From assembly GCA_017539645.1 (NCBI GenBank), contig JAFYCM010000048.1, positions 52,624-116,623 on the forward strand: DNA of 64,000 nucleotides, read 5' to 3'. The position numbers were made by a program, and so were the translations under genes. Each line of letters begins with the position of its first letter. Positions within the stretch are counted from its first letter, which is position 1. Below the pieces are notes generated by a model, which was given only the letters and a program-made list of their open reading frames with translations, had not been told where the DNA came from and searched no databases. Shown here piece after piece: positions 17,424 through 27,006 of this stretch. The DNA comes from Bacteroidales bacterium (GTDB lineage Bacteria > Bacteroidota > Bacteroidia > Bacteroidales > Marinilabiliaceae).

Positions 17424-17945
17424 ATGAAAAAGATATTAGTCTTATTGCTGTTGTCGTTAGTAACGTATACAGCGCACGCTCAGAATAATCCTCAATTGGC
17501 GAAGGCAAAAGCAATGCTTATATTGAGTTTTGTTCGCTATGTGGGATGGAATGAATCAGTAAGAACTGGCGACTTTGTAATTGGAGTCGTGAAGGATAAG
17601 GAGCTTGTTGGTTTTTTGAAAAAACAATCCGAAGGCAAGAAATTCGGTTTTCAAGATGTTGTTATCAAGGAATATAATAACGTTGAAGATATAACCGATT
17701 GTCAGGTAATTTGTGTATCACAGAAGTATAACTTCATAAAGAATGCAGACAAAATATTAGACAAAGTAGGAAAAAACACATTGGTTATCACTGAGGTAGA
17801 AGGTGCAACAGCACGAGGTTCTATGATCAACTTCGTTGTAAGAGACGATAAATTGAAATTTGAATTGCATAAACAAAATGCTCAAGTGGCAGGTATACAG
17901 ATAAGTGCGAAACTATCTGATATGAGTTCTGCCATAAATCTTTGA
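17424..17945 (+). CDS. YfiR/DUF4154-family periplasmic protein
   Basis: A 173-residue protein with signal peptide MKKILVLLLLSLVTYTAHAQ and a mature domain resembling YfiR (DUF4154): AKAMLILSFVRYVGWNES, then a strand-rich core with FVIGVVKD and a conserved GSMINFVVRDDKLKFELH ending. In Pseudomonas, periplasmic YfiR represses the membrane cyclase YfiN; no GGDEF protein is encoded here, so it may instead sense for the chemoreceptor or GAF membrane proteins downstream. It is the first gene after the promoter at 17338. Confidence 0.8.
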   Translation: MKKILVLLLLSLVTYTAHAQNNPQLAKAKAMLILSFVRYVGWNESVRTGDFVIGVVKDKELVGFLKKQSEGKKFGFQDVVIKEYNNVEDITDCQVICVSQKYNFIKNADKILDKVGKNTLVITEVEGATARGSMINFVVRDDKLKFELHKQNAQVAGIQISAKLSDMSSAINL

Positions 17946-17968
17946 TAAATAAGTAAAAGAAATCAACC

Positions 17969-19708
17969 ATGGGAAAAGTATCGAGTTTTTTGGGTAAGTT
18001 GAATATTAACCAAAAAATGAAAATAGGTTTTGGTGTAATTTTCGCTTACATATTACTGAACGCTATTGTAACTATAGTAATACACATAGTTACGCAAAGC
18101 AAGCAATCGACGGAGACAGAGGAATATTTGCCAGTAAGAGCAGACCTTCTCGAGATGCAAAACCTTATTACAGAGTCAAAACGATTGACGGCAAGTTGGG
18201 TTTTCATTGAGAAGCAAGATAAAACTCCAGATAAAATTCGTCTTCGTACTATAGTTGATACTACCTTCACTAAGGTGTTCACTAACGTGAAAGAGATGAC
18301 TAAAGATTGGGAAACTTCTTTCACAGATACTTTGAATTATCTCGATACTAACATTCAGGAATATTTCAATTTACAACGTCAGGTGATGGACAACCTTAAC
18401 TCATTTGATGCCTACGATGATATGATGGCTCAAATGGAGAGTGAAAACTTGGCTGGTCCTGATGGTGATATAGCAATCATGTCTGTTGACCTTAATCAGG
18501 TAATGGAATACATGATTAATATTTGCGATGACAAGTGTACCGAGATAAAAGATAGCATACAGACATATACCAATATTCAGCTCTTTGTAGTAGTATTTAT
18601 GAGTTTGTTGGTTATAGCTATTGCAGTATTTGTAGCTATAATATTGATACAATCGATCGTAAAGCCTCTCAAAGACGGTGTTGAATTTGCGCAAGCAATT
18701 GGTAATGGTAATTTGAATGCCAATATTTCAGTTCATTCGAATGACGAAATTGGTCAATTGTGCGATGCTTTGCGCCAAATGGCTATAAACCTCAGAAATA
18801 TTGTATTCACTATAAATACAAACTCAAGTAAGTTGGTTGTTTCTGGTGAAACATTGAAGGCAAATTCAATGAAGTTGTCTAAAGGTGCGTCAGAGCAAGC
18901 AGCATCGGCAGAGGAAGTTTCTACTGCAATCGAAGAGATGGTTGCAAATATTGATCAGAATACGGAGAACGCTATTGCGACCGAAAAGATTACCTCTTCT
19001 ACAGTGGAGAATGTTAACCTTTCGAGCCAATATTCAAACGAGGCTGCCGAGGCAATGGGTATCATATCACAAAAGATTACCATCATCTCTGATATAGCAT
19101 TCCAAACAAACATTTTGGCATTGAACGCTGCTGTTGAAGCTGTTCGCGCTGGCGAACATGGCAAAGGCTTCTCTGTAGTTGCAGCCGAAGTAAGAAAGTT
19201 GGCAGAGAGAAGTAAGCAAGCAGCTAAGGAGATAGTTGATCTTGTTAATAAAGGTATGAAAGTGTCGCAACTCGCTGGTGAGAAGGCTAAAGCACTTGTA
19301 CCTGACATTGAGAAAACTACCGTACTTATAAAAGAAATATCTGCTGCTTCTATAGAACAAAAAACTGGTGCAGAGCAGATTAACACTGCAATGCAGAACT
19401 TGAACGTAATTACTCAAGAAAACGCTTCTGCGAGTGATGAACTTACCAATAGTTCTTTGGAATTGTCTCAATTGGCAGACAACCTCAAGAAAGTGGTAGG
19501 CTTCTTCAAACTCGATGGCGAGCAAACATATCAAGAAGAAAACAATAACACTGAATCGGAATCTGCTTCAGAAAGTAACGAAACAGAAGAGCAATCGAGA
19601 AGTGAGGTTGTAAGAGAAGCAAGACAAACACATACAACTGGAACTACCATTGACTTAGGAAAGTTATCTGCGAAGGATCTCGATGACGGCAACTACGAAT
19701 CGTTCTAA
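17969..19708 (+). CDS. Methyl-accepting chemotaxis protein with C-terminal CheR-tether pentapeptide
   Basis: The 579 residues comprise TM1 (about 19-42), a periplasmic helical sensor domain of about 160 residues, TM2 (about 204-228), HAMP (about 229-280) and the cytoplasmic signalling domain with the hairpin tip [16 protein letters not shown] (about 376-391). Glu/Gln-rich heptads on both arms provide methylation or deamidation sites. After a poorly conserved acidic linker, the last five residues are NYESF, closely matching the NWETF tether that binds CheR in enterobacterial receptors. It is the only receptor in the window. Confidence 0.95.
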   Translation: MGKVSSFLGKLNINQKMKIGFGVIFAYILLNAIVTIVIHIVTQSKQSTETEEYLPVRADLLEMQNLITESKRLTASWVFIEKQDKTPDKIRLRTIVDTTFTKVFTNVKEMTKDWETSFTDTLNYLDTNIQEYFNLQRQVMDNLNSFDAYDDMMAQMESENLAGPDGDIAIMSVDLNQVMEYMINICDDKCTEIKDSIQTYTNIQLFVVVFMSLLVIAIAVFVAIILIQSIVKPLKDGVEFAQAIGNGNLNANISVHSNDEIGQLCDALRQMAINLRNIVFTINTNSSKLVVSGETLKANSMKLSKGASEQAASAEEVSTAIEEMVANIDQNTENAIATEKITSSTVENVNLSSQYSNEAAEAMGIISQKITIISDIAFQTNILALNAAVEAVRAGEHGKGFSVVAAEVRKLAERSKQAAKEIVDLVNKGMKVSQLAGEKAKALVPDIEKTTVLIKEISAASIEQKTGAEQINTAMQNLNVITQENASASDELTNSSLELSQLADNLKKVVGFFKLDGEQTYQEENNNTESESASESNETEEQSRSEVVREARQTHTTGTTIDLGKLSAKDLDDGNYESF

Positions 19709-19720
19709 AACTTTTTAGTA

Positions 19721-20026
19721 ATGAGTGAGTACAAAATAGAAGTTGTTGAAAAAAAAGAGGGTGCAGAAATACATTGTTCTGGTAATCTTGTAATCAACAA
19801 CATAGAAAAAATAGTTGAATACATACGAGAAAACGTGAGTCTTGAGCGAGGATATACCTTGTTTGTAGATAATCCAGAAAACTTAGACATAACGTTCATA
19901 CAGTTAGTAATATCTATGCGAAAGCAGATAGAAGCTGGCAACAATAAATTGGCGATAAAAATGGAGTTGAAAGACGACATGCGTCAATTAATAACAAAAT
20001 CAGGTTTAGATTACGCAATAAAATAA
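19721..20026 (+). CDS. STAS-domain protein
   Basis: A 101-residue SpoIIAA-like STAS fold: beta-rich N-terminus, LFVDNPENLDITFIQLVIS at the phosphorylation-loop position, and a helical C-terminus. The DSSG-type serine loop of classical anti-sigma antagonists is absent and replaced by ITFIQ, as in STAS proteins attached to chemotaxis operons, so kinase-dependent switching by an RsbW-like enzyme is unlikely. It lies between the receptor and CheY genes. Confidence 0.7.
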   Translation: MSEYKIEVVEKKEGAEIHCSGNLVINNIEKIVEYIRENVSLERGYTLFVDNPENLDITFIQLVISMRKQIEAGNNKLAIKMELKDDMRQLITKSGLDYAIK

Positions 20027-20043
20027 TATAACATACCGAATAT

Positions 20044-20409
20044 ATGGCAAAGACAGTTCTTATAGTTGACGACTCAGAAAGTATACGTGAGGTTGTGAAC
20101 TTTACTCTACAAAACGAAGGTTATGACGTTTTGGTGGGAGTAGATGGAGAAGATGCATTGAAATTTCTTGATGGTCGTAATATTGATATTGTTATTACCG
20201 ACCTTCACATGCCAAATCTTGATGGTTTGGGTTTGATTCGTAAGATTCGTGAAATGGATGCTTATAAGCATATTCCTATTCTCTTCCTTACGACAGAATC
20301 ACAGACTGAAAAGAAAATGGAAGCTAAGGAAGCCGGTGCAACTGGTTGGATTATAAAACCATTCGTTCCTGCGAAATTGTTAAGTGCTATTTCTCGTGTG
20401 CTACGTTAA
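20044..20409 (+). CDS. cheY: Chemotaxis response regulator CheY
   Basis: A 121-residue receiver with the acidic pair D9-D10, phospho-acceptor D53 in IVITDLHMPN, the Thr pair in FLTTES and Lys in IIKPF. It is the output regulator expected to be phosphorylated by CheA, encoded two genes downstream of the receptor. No flagellar motor genes occur here, so its target is unknown; gliding or another surface machine is possible. Confidence 0.9.
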   Translation: MAKTVLIVDDSESIREVVNFTLQNEGYDVLVGVDGEDALKFLDGRNIDIVITDLHMPNLDGLGLIRKIREMDAYKHIPILFLTTESQTEKKMEAKEAGATGWIIKPFVPAKLLSAISRVLR

Positions 20410-20490
20410 TGCAACGTTAACGGTATAATAGACAGAGAAATAATATTTTATAAATGACACGCTAGGAAAAGAAATAGAAAGTTATCAACT

Positions 20491-22578
20491 ATGGATGATG
20501 CGATAGATAAGTTCAAAGAGAAGTTCAAAGAAGAAGCTCTCGATAATGTCGCAAACATAGAGGAATCGCTTTTTCAGTTAGAAAACGAACCGGATAACAA
20601 AGAGTTGATAGAAAAACTCTTCCGTTCGATGCATACTATAAAAGGCGGTGGTGCTATGTTTGGTTTCAACGATTTGAGTACGTTTACACATAATCTTGAG
20701 ACCATTTACGACCTTATACGAAATGATAAGTTAGCAGTTACTAAGGATGTTATTTCGTTGACTTTTGAGAGTTTGGATTACATTCGTCAATTGCTCGATT
20801 TGGGTGTATTGACGGATCCAGATGATATTGCACGTCAGAAAGACTATATCGATCGCATTCAGAAGTATTTTCCAGAGGGCGAGGGATTATATGTAAATCC
20901 AAACAAAAAGGCTGCAACTCCGCAAGTTGCTGCACCTACTCAAGCGGCTGCTGCTCCACAAGGTGGAAAGAAAAACTATTTGGTTAATTTCTTCCCATTG
21001 GATACGCTATTGAATAATGGTTCAAACCCATTCTTCATTATTGACGACCTAACAGCAATGGGCGACTACAAAACGGTGGCTTTTATCAATGATATAAAGC
21101 CATTCAAAGATTTGAGTCCGCTCTCATTAGGCATCAAGTGGCAGATAATATTGTCGACTGACCAAGATGTAAACGATATAAAAGACGTATTCATCTTTGT
21201 AGAGGACGAGTGTAAGGTAGATATAAAAGAGCTTCCGGATGGTAAGATAGTGGAAGACACAGAGAATCTACCTAAGATTATCGACGAAGCCATCAGTCAG
21301 GGTAAATTGTTGGAAGCAAGCCAGTTTGAAATATTCAAGACTGTTAAGCCTGAAGTAAAAGAGCCGAAAGTAGAAGTGGCCAAAAAAGCTCCAACAGCGC
21401 AAGAAACAAAGATTTCATCGATGCGTGTTTCGTCAATTAAGATTGACGAACTCGTTGATGCTGTTAGTGAGTTAGTTACCATGCAAGCTCAGCTCAACTT
21501 GGTGGCAAGTAAGATTGACAATCAATCGTTGCTGGCAATTACAGAGCAGATGGAGAAACTCACGCGTCAATTGCGTGAAAACTCATTCGAGTTGAGTTTG
21601 ATTCCGCTTCAAGGCGAGTTAGTTCGTTTCCAGCGTTTGGTTCGCGACCTATGTAATAAACTTGGTAAGCAAATTAAGTTTGAAGTAGAAGGTGGCGAAA
21701 TAGAACTTGATAAAAACATTATAGAGCATCTTACCGATCCTCTACTTCACATAATTAGAAACTCAGGCGACCATGGTATTGAGTTGCCAGAAGAGCGTAT
21801 AGCTAAAGGTAAGAATCCTGAGGGTATAATTAAGTTGAAGGCCTTCTACTCAGGTTCGTCCGTAGTTATAAAGATTATGGACGATGGTAAGGGTATGGAT
21901 CCGAGCAAGATTCTAAATAAAGCAATCGAAAAAGGTCTTGTAGATCCCAATACTAAACTTTCGAAGAAAGAGATACTCAACTTGGTTTTTGCAAGTGGAT
22001 TCTCTACCGCCGAGAAAGTAAGCGACGTATCGGGTCGTGGTGTTGGTATGGATGTTGTAAAGAGCAAGATTGCTGAAATCCGTGGTGAGGTTAGTATCGA
22101 CTCTGAAATAGATCAGGGCACGACAATTACGTTAGACCTGCCATTGACACTATCGATTATTGATGGTTTGCTTACGAAAGTTAATAATGAGCAATTCATT
22201 ATACCACTATCGAACATAGAGCGAATAATTTCGTTTAGCGACGTCGACTTCAATAATAACAGTCAGAGCAGCATGTTCGTATATAACAACGAACAAGTTG
22301 TATGCATAAAGCTCGATGAATTCTTCTACAAGAAAGAAGAAGAACTCGACAAGGCGAAGATTGTTCTCGTTAGATGGAGCGATAAACTTGTTGGTTTGGT
22401 AGTAGATCAGGTTTTAGGAGAGTTTCAGATTGTAGTAAAACCGCTCGGGCGTTTCTTACGTAAGATAGATATGATTTCGGGTGCTTCGGTTATGGGCGAT
22501 GGATCACTATCGTTGGTAATAGACACAACCCGATTGATAAACTTCTACAATCAACGGAAGTATAAGGTAAACCATTGA
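20491..22578 (+). CDS. cheA: Chemotaxis histidine kinase CheA
   Basis: A 695-residue kinase. P1 Hpt domain: phospho-acceptor H48 in MHTIKGGGAMFGF. An Ala/Pro-rich linker (about 140-165) leads to a divergent 100-residue domain in the P2 position. The dimerisation helices start near 310 (SSIKIDELVDAVSELV). The catalytic domain shows the N-box HIIRNSGDHGIE, G1 DDGKGMD and G2 GRGVGMDVV. A CheW-like P5 domain ends the protein. All catalytic motifs are intact. Confidence 0.96.
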   Translation: MDDAIDKFKEKFKEEALDNVANIEESLFQLENEPDNKELIEKLFRSMHTIKGGGAMFGFNDLSTFTHNLETIYDLIRNDKLAVTKDVISLTFESLDYIRQLLDLGVLTDPDDIARQKDYIDRIQKYFPEGEGLYVNPNKKAATPQVAAPTQAAAAPQGGKKNYLVNFFPLDTLLNNGSNPFFIIDDLTAMGDYKTVAFINDIKPFKDLSPLSLGIKWQIILSTDQDVNDIKDVFIFVEDECKVDIKELPDGKIVEDTENLPKIIDEAISQGKLLEASQFEIFKTVKPEVKEPKVEVAKKAPTAQETKISSMRVSSIKIDELVDAVSELVTMQAQLNLVASKIDNQSLLAITEQMEKLTRQLRENSFELSLIPLQGELVRFQRLVRDLCNKLGKQIKFEVEGGEIELDKNIIEHLTDPLLHIIRNSGDHGIELPEERIAKGKNPEGIIKLKAFYSGSSVVIKIMDDGKGMDPSKILNKAIEKGLVDPNTKLSKKEILNLVFASGFSTAEKVSDVSGRGVGMDVVKSKIAEIRGEVSIDSEIDQGTTITLDLPLTLSIIDGLLTKVNNEQFIIPLSNIERIISFSDVDFNNNSQSSMFVYNNEQVVCIKLDEFFYKKEEELDKAKIVLVRWSDKLVGLVVDQVLGEFQIVVKPLGRFLRKIDMISGASVMGDGSLSLVIDTTRLINFYNQRKYKVNH

Positions 22579-22582
22579 TACT

Positions 22583-23041
22583 ATGGAAGAAGAAAAAATA
22601 ATATCGCTGACTACATTTCGCTCGGCAGGTGAGTATTTTGCATTCGAAACCATAAGAATTCGCCATATACTCGAGAACGTAACGCCAACACAAGTTCCTT
22701 TGACTAAGGATTATGTGCTTGGTATTATAAATAACCATGGAAATATGATTCCAGTAGTTGACTTTAGAAAAATTACTGGAGCCAAGGATTACGAAGAGAA
22801 TACAGAAGAAAGTTCAATCATAGTAGTAGCTTGCGAAGATAATAGCGGCGAGCAACTCGTCTCTTTCAAAGTAGATGAAGTAGACGATGTATTGAACTGT
22901 AATATAGATGATATATCGAAAGAAGTTGTTTATGAAGTAGAGCCAAGCGTACAAAAGTCGCTTACTGGAACCATAAAAATTGGCGATAAATTCATCTATA
23001 CTGTAGATATAGATACAATAGCTAAAGTGATAGAACAGTAA
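22583..23041 (+). CDS. cheW: Coupling protein CheW (copy 1)
   Basis: A 152-residue CheW domain that links receptors to CheA: FRSAGEYFAFETIRIRHIL start, the YVLGIINNHGNMIPVVDFRK core and a C-terminal hydrophobic repeat. It starts 4 bp after cheA and is followed 3 bp later by a second cheW. Two separate CheWs with a single receptor suggest different array positions or partners. Confidence 0.92.
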   Translation: MEEEKIISLTTFRSAGEYFAFETIRIRHILENVTPTQVPLTKDYVLGIINNHGNMIPVVDFRKITGAKDYEENTEESSIIVVACEDNSGEQLVSFKVDEVDDVLNCNIDDISKEVVYEVEPSVQKSLTGTIKIGDKFIYTVDIDTIAKVIEQ

Positions 23042-23044
23042 AAG

Positions 23045-23515
23045 ATGGAAGAAGAACAGATAAATTCATACCTAACATTCAAGATAGGCGAAGAACTTTA
23101 CGGAGTTCACGTTGAGCAAGTTTCGGAAATTTTGGAATACAAAGAGCCCGAGACTCGTACGAGTAATTTGCCCTATCTATTAGGTTTGGTCGACCACCGT
23201 GGTAGTATTATCCCATTGATAGACACGAGTATAAAATTTGGTGGTCAAGCCATACAGACAGATGACAAGGTATGTCTGTTAGTTCTGAACATAAAAAATA
23301 ATGACGAAACGTTCGAAGTGGCATTAATTGTGAATGAGATTTCTGACGTTTTGACAATAGAAGAAGCAGAAAAATCACACATTGAGACTAATTATAAGCC
23401 AGGTTATGTACAGTTTGCTGTCAAAAGAGAGGATATGTTTATGCTCGTAATAGATGCAAACAAAGTATTTGGCGATATGGAAATAGTCGAAATGAAAAAA
23501 TTTAGTGGTAAGTAA
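23045..23515 (+). CDS. cheW: Coupling protein CheW (copy 2)
   Basis: A 156-residue CheW with the canonical YLTFKIGEELYGVHVEQVSE start and YLLGLVDHRGSIIPLIDT core, closer to textbook CheW than copy 1. It is packed between the first cheW and cheR (3-bp spacings), consistent with one transcript. Confidence 0.93.
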   Translation: MEEEQINSYLTFKIGEELYGVHVEQVSEILEYKEPETRTSNLPYLLGLVDHRGSIIPLIDTSIKFGGQAIQTDDKVCLLVLNIKNNDETFEVALIVNEISDVLTIEEAEKSHIETNYKPGYVQFAVKREDMFMLVIDANKVFGDMEIVEMKKFSGK

Positions 23516-23518
23516 CAC

Positions 23519-24391
23519 ATGTCGGTAAACGAGAAATTATCAACTGGGGCGGAGTTGGACTGCTTCAAAGCAGAGCTTTCGGAGGCAGACTTCAAGATCT
23601 TCAGCAACTATATATATTCCGAATTTGGAATAAAGATGCCGGAGGTTAAGAGAGTCATGCTACAAGGAAGGTTGCTGAAGCGAATCCGACAATTGAAAAT
23701 GTCTTCGTATACTGAGTATAAAGAGTATTTTTTTAGTAAAGAGGGACAGCAGAAAGAACTATATAACTTTCTAAGCGTAGTTACGACCAACAAGACGGAT
23801 TTTTTCCGTGAGCCAGTGCATTTCGACTTTTTGACCAACACGCTTTTGCCTGAATTGGTGAACGAGCAAAAGAAATCTATGGTCAAAATATGGTCGGCTG
23901 CATGTTCGAGTGGCGAAGAGCCATACACCATAAGTATAGTATTGAACGAATTCAAAGAAGAGCATCCTCAATTCGGTTTCAGCATACTTGGCACGGATAT
24001 TTCGCTAAATGTACTCGACAAAGCGGCAAAAGGAATATACGCAGAGAAGGAAGTAGACCTGATTCCGCTCAATTTGAAGAAAAAATACTTCCTTAGAAGT
24101 AAGGACCGAAAGAACCCTACAGTAAAGGTTCAGCCGATACTTCAAAAAAATTTTTCACTTCAGTACCTGAATTTGATGGATTCGGTATACGATTTGAAGG
24201 AGACGTTTGACGTAATATTTTGTAGAAACGTGTTGATCTATTTCGATAGAGAGACACAAGAGAAAGTGATAAATAAATTATGTGAACGATTGATACCAGG
24301 AGGATACTTATTCATAGGACACAGTGAATCGGTAGCGAATATGAACGTACCATTGATAAACATAAAACCAACCATTTTCAAAAGAAAATAA
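23519..24391 (+). CDS. cheR: Chemoreceptor methyltransferase CheR (catalytic copy)
   Basis: SAM-dependent methylation of receptor glutamates. The 290 residues contain the N-terminal helical domain (FNYIY-like start, RLLKRIRQLKMSSYTEY), TTNKTDFFRE, the intact SAM motif WSAACSSGEEPYT, LGTDIS and FDVIFCRNVLIYF. This is the only one of three CheR-like proteins in the locus with a fully conserved SAM pocket. It is the likely user of the NYESF tether on the receptor. Confidence 0.95.
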   Translation: MSVNEKLSTGAELDCFKAELSEADFKIFSNYIYSEFGIKMPEVKRVMLQGRLLKRIRQLKMSSYTEYKEYFFSKEGQQKELYNFLSVVTTNKTDFFREPVHFDFLTNTLLPELVNEQKKSMVKIWSAACSSGEEPYTISIVLNEFKEEHPQFGFSILGTDISLNVLDKAAKGIYAEKEVDLIPLNLKKKYFLRSKDRKNPTVKVQPILQKNFSLQYLNLMDSVYDLKETFDVIFCRNVLIYFDRETQEKVINKLCERLIPGGYLFIGHSESVANMNVPLINIKPTIFKRK

Positions 24392-24406
24392 AAAACAAAG
24401 CGATAT

Positions 24407-25306
24407 ATGGATAGTCTTTCAGACAAGCAATTACTTCGTGAGTTGCGATTGCGGCTCGAAGAGAGAAAAACATTTGAAGAAAAATACAATGGATTATTTA
24501 GTGAGTATCAACTTTTGGGCAAACGCCTAAAAGAGTCGGAAGCACTGAAGAGCCATTTCATATCGAACATAACCAATGAGATAGTAAACCCATTCTCATC
24601 AATTATTGGTTTGTCTAAATCGATATTGTCGGTTGAGAAACAAGATTGGAAGAAGATTGTAACTATGGTTGCAATGATACATAGCGAAGCTTTCAACCTC
24701 GATTTTCAGTTGAAAAACATATTTACGGCAGCCAAGATTGAAGCAGGTGAGGTTCAGCCAAATATCTCTAAGGTGAATGTTAAGAGTTTGGTTCAGACGG
24801 TTATCGACAGCTTCTTGGTTGTAGCTCGCAAAATGGGCATCGAGATAGAGTTTGACTACAGAATAGAATTTGGATTTGGAAAGAACTTCTACTACAAGAC
24901 CGACTCAGAAAAACTCAAGCAAATACTTACTAACATTATAAACAATGCCGTAAAGTATAGCTACAAAGAGTCGAAAGTTATTGTTTCTATGTGGGTAGAA
25001 GACGATATACTTAATATCTCTGTACAAGACTTTGGTACTGGTATTTCGGAGAAGAATCAGAATTTGATATTCGAAAGATTCAAGCGACTCGATACTGGTA
25101 TTAACTCAATAAACCAAGGACATGGTTTGGGACTTTCGATTACCAAATCGTTGTTGGATTTGTTGAATGGCACGATAAGTATAAAGAGTAAAAAAGGAGA
25201 AGGAACCACGTTTACCATATCATTGCCAGAATCGTCGGCAGTTGTAAACGACTTGACCGATGATGACGGTGGATTCTTTGTTGACGACGGTGACGAGTTA
25301 TTTTAG
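24407..25306 (+). CDS. Histidine-kinase-like protein lacking the phospho-acceptor His
   Basis: A 299-residue soluble protein: an N-terminal coiled coil (about 10-48), a HisKA-like helix pair and a complete HATPase domain (N-box QILTNIINNAVKYS, G1 QDFGTGISE, G2 GHGLGLSI, GEGTTFTISLP). The H-box reads ITNEIVNPFSSIIG where kinases have SHEIRTP; Asn57 replaces His (codon AAT). It therefore cannot autophosphorylate conventionally and may act as an ATP-binding scaffold, an allosteric partner or a phosphatase. The acidic C-terminus (DDDGGFFVDDGDELF) is unusual. It lies between cheR and cheD. Confidence 0.85.
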   Translation: MDSLSDKQLLRELRLRLEERKTFEEKYNGLFSEYQLLGKRLKESEALKSHFISNITNEIVNPFSSIIGLSKSILSVEKQDWKKIVTMVAMIHSEAFNLDFQLKNIFTAAKIEAGEVQPNISKVNVKSLVQTVIDSFLVVARKMGIEIEFDYRIEFGFGKNFYYKTDSEKLKQILTNIINNAVKYSYKESKVIVSMWVEDDILNISVQDFGTGISEKNQNLIFERFKRLDTGINSINQGHGLGLSITKSLLDLLNGTISIKSKKGEGTTFTISLPESSAVVNDLTDDDGGFFVDDGDELF

Positions 25307-25317
25307 AAAAACGACGA

Positions 25318-25791
25318 ATGGAATATTCACAACATTTTTTATATCCATCGTCATTTTTCACGAGTCGAGAGCCTTATATAGTGAAGACAGTTCTAGGTTC
25401 GTGTGTGGCAGTTTGTCTTTGGGATAAGCGGTTACACTTTGGAGGAATAAATCACTATATGTTGCCTATGTGGAATGGTGCCGATTTGGCATCGCCTAAG
25501 TATGGCAATATAGCGATCGAGAAGTTGTTGGAGAGAATGCGAAGCATGGGCAGCCGCACAGAAGACCTGCAAGCGAAAGTTTTTGGAGGTGGCGACTTGC
25601 TAAGTGTATCTGGTGAATCATCGACAACAAAGATAGGTGAGCGAAATATCGAGGTAGCCAAAATGATGCTTGCTCAGGAGAAGATACCTATAGTAGGCTC
25701 AAGTTTGGGAGGAAAGAGGGGAAGGAAAATTATTTTCCTGACCGATACTGGAGAAGTAAGGCATAAGTTTCTCGAAAAACACGAGATATAG
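25318..25791 (+). CDS. cheD: Chemoreceptor glutamine deamidase CheD
   Basis: Converts receptor Gln residues to Glu. The 157-residue protein has the catalytic Cys in [13 protein letters not shown], the catalytic His in GGINHYMLP and the FGGGDLL segment. It is co-transcribed with cheB, which starts 14 bp downstream, completing the adaptation set (R, D, B). Confidence 0.93.
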   Translation: MEYSQHFLYPSSFFTSREPYIVKTVLGSCVAVCLWDKRLHFGGINHYMLPMWNGADLASPKYGNIAIEKLLERMRSMGSRTEDLQAKVFGGGDLLSVSGESSTTKIGERNIEVAKMMLAQEKIPIVGSSLGGKRGRKIIFLTDTGEVRHKFLEKHEI

Positions 25792-25805
25792 AAGCGATAA
25801 ATGTC

Positions 25806-26963
25806 ATGGAAAAGAAGATCAGAGTATTAGTAGTAGACGATTCGGCGGTTGTACGTCAGTCACTTTCGACCATCTTGGAGAATGATCCGGAGATTGAAGT
25901 GATGGGCACAGCTGCAGATCCTATTATTGCAGTGAAGAAAATATCAAAGGAGGTACCAGATGTTATCACTCTTGATATTGAGATGCCGCGTATGGATGGC
26001 TTGACATTTCTGAAAAAGATAATGACTCAACATCCAATACCAGTTGTAGTAATATCATCACTTACACAACGTGGTACGGAGACAGCAATGAAAGCGTTGG
26101 AATACGGTGCTACTGAGATTATCGGTAAGCCATCGATGAATCCTGATCGCTTTTTCCAAGAATCACATATCATGTTATGCGATGCTGTGAAAGCGGCAGC
26201 GCAAGCTAAACTTAAGAGAAAACGTCCTGAGGAACTTGGTGCTCAGCCGCAGGCAGCGCCAGTGGTAGCTCCAAGGCCATCGGTGTTTTCTTCTCGTCGC
26301 GTGCAGACTACTCCTATCGTTGTGTCGCCTAAATACACGGCCGATGCAGTAATAGAAAAGGGTAATGCAAACGACATCATCGTTGATACCGATACAGTCA
26401 TAGTGCTTGGTTCGTCTACGGGTGGAACAGAGGCAATACGTGTGTTACTACGTACGATGCCAGAGCGTATGCCGGGTATAGCCATTGTGCAGCACATGCC
26501 TGAAGGCTTTACTCGTTCGTTTTCTAACAGCTTGAATCAGATTTCGAAACTCGAAGTTAAGGAAGCGGAGAATGGCGATAAACTTTATAGAGGTCGTGTG
26601 TTGATTGCTCCAGGCAATAAGCACATGCTTTTGAAGCGCGTTGGCAAAGAATACTTTGTTGAAGTAAAAGAAGGACCGCTTGTAAACCGTCATCGTCCCT
26701 CGGTAGACGTATTGTTCCGTTCGGCAGCGCGCTATGCTGGTAAGAATGCCATTGGCGTTATACTTACTGGTATGGGTAACGATGGAGCTAAAGGACTTCA
26801 GGAGTTGCACGACACTGGTGCACGAACCATAGCTCAAGACGAGCAGTCGTGTGTAGTGTTTGGTATGCCAAAGGAGGCTATCAAAGCCGGTGCAGCCGAT
26901 GAAATCATAGCTCTTGATAAGATTACAGATAGATTGGTGACTATGTCACAAATGCATAAATAA
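25806..26963 (+). CDS. cheB: Chemotaxis methylesterase/deamidase CheB
   Basis: A 385-residue two-domain protein: an N-terminal receiver ([10 protein letters not shown], Asp in [12 protein letters not shown]) and a C-terminal methylesterase with the catalytic triad visible as Ser in GSSTGGTEA, His in VQHMPEGFT and Asp in [11 protein letters not shown] Pro/Ala-rich linker (about 140-165) joins the two. Length and order are normal. Confidence 0.96.
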   Translation: MEKKIRVLVVDDSAVVRQSLSTILENDPEIEVMGTAADPIIAVKKISKEVPDVITLDIEMPRMDGLTFLKKIMTQHPIPVVVISSLTQRGTETAMKALEYGATEIIGKPSMNPDRFFQESHIMLCDAVKAAAQAKLKRKRPEELGAQPQAAPVVAPRPSVFSSRRVQTTPIVVSPKYTADAVIEKGNANDIIVDTDTVIVLGSSTGGTEAIRVLLRTMPERMPGIAIVQHMPEGFTRSFSNSLNQISKLEVKEAENGDKLYRGRVLIAPGNKHMLLKRVGKEYFVEVKEGPLVNRHRPSVDVLFRSAARYAGKNAIGVILTGMGNDGAKGLQELHDTGARTIAQDEQSCVVFGMPKEAIKAGAADEIIALDKITDRLVTMSQMHK

Positions 26964-27006
26964 AAACACATAGCCGTCGTAATAAGAGGCTTTTCATATT
27001 TACTAA

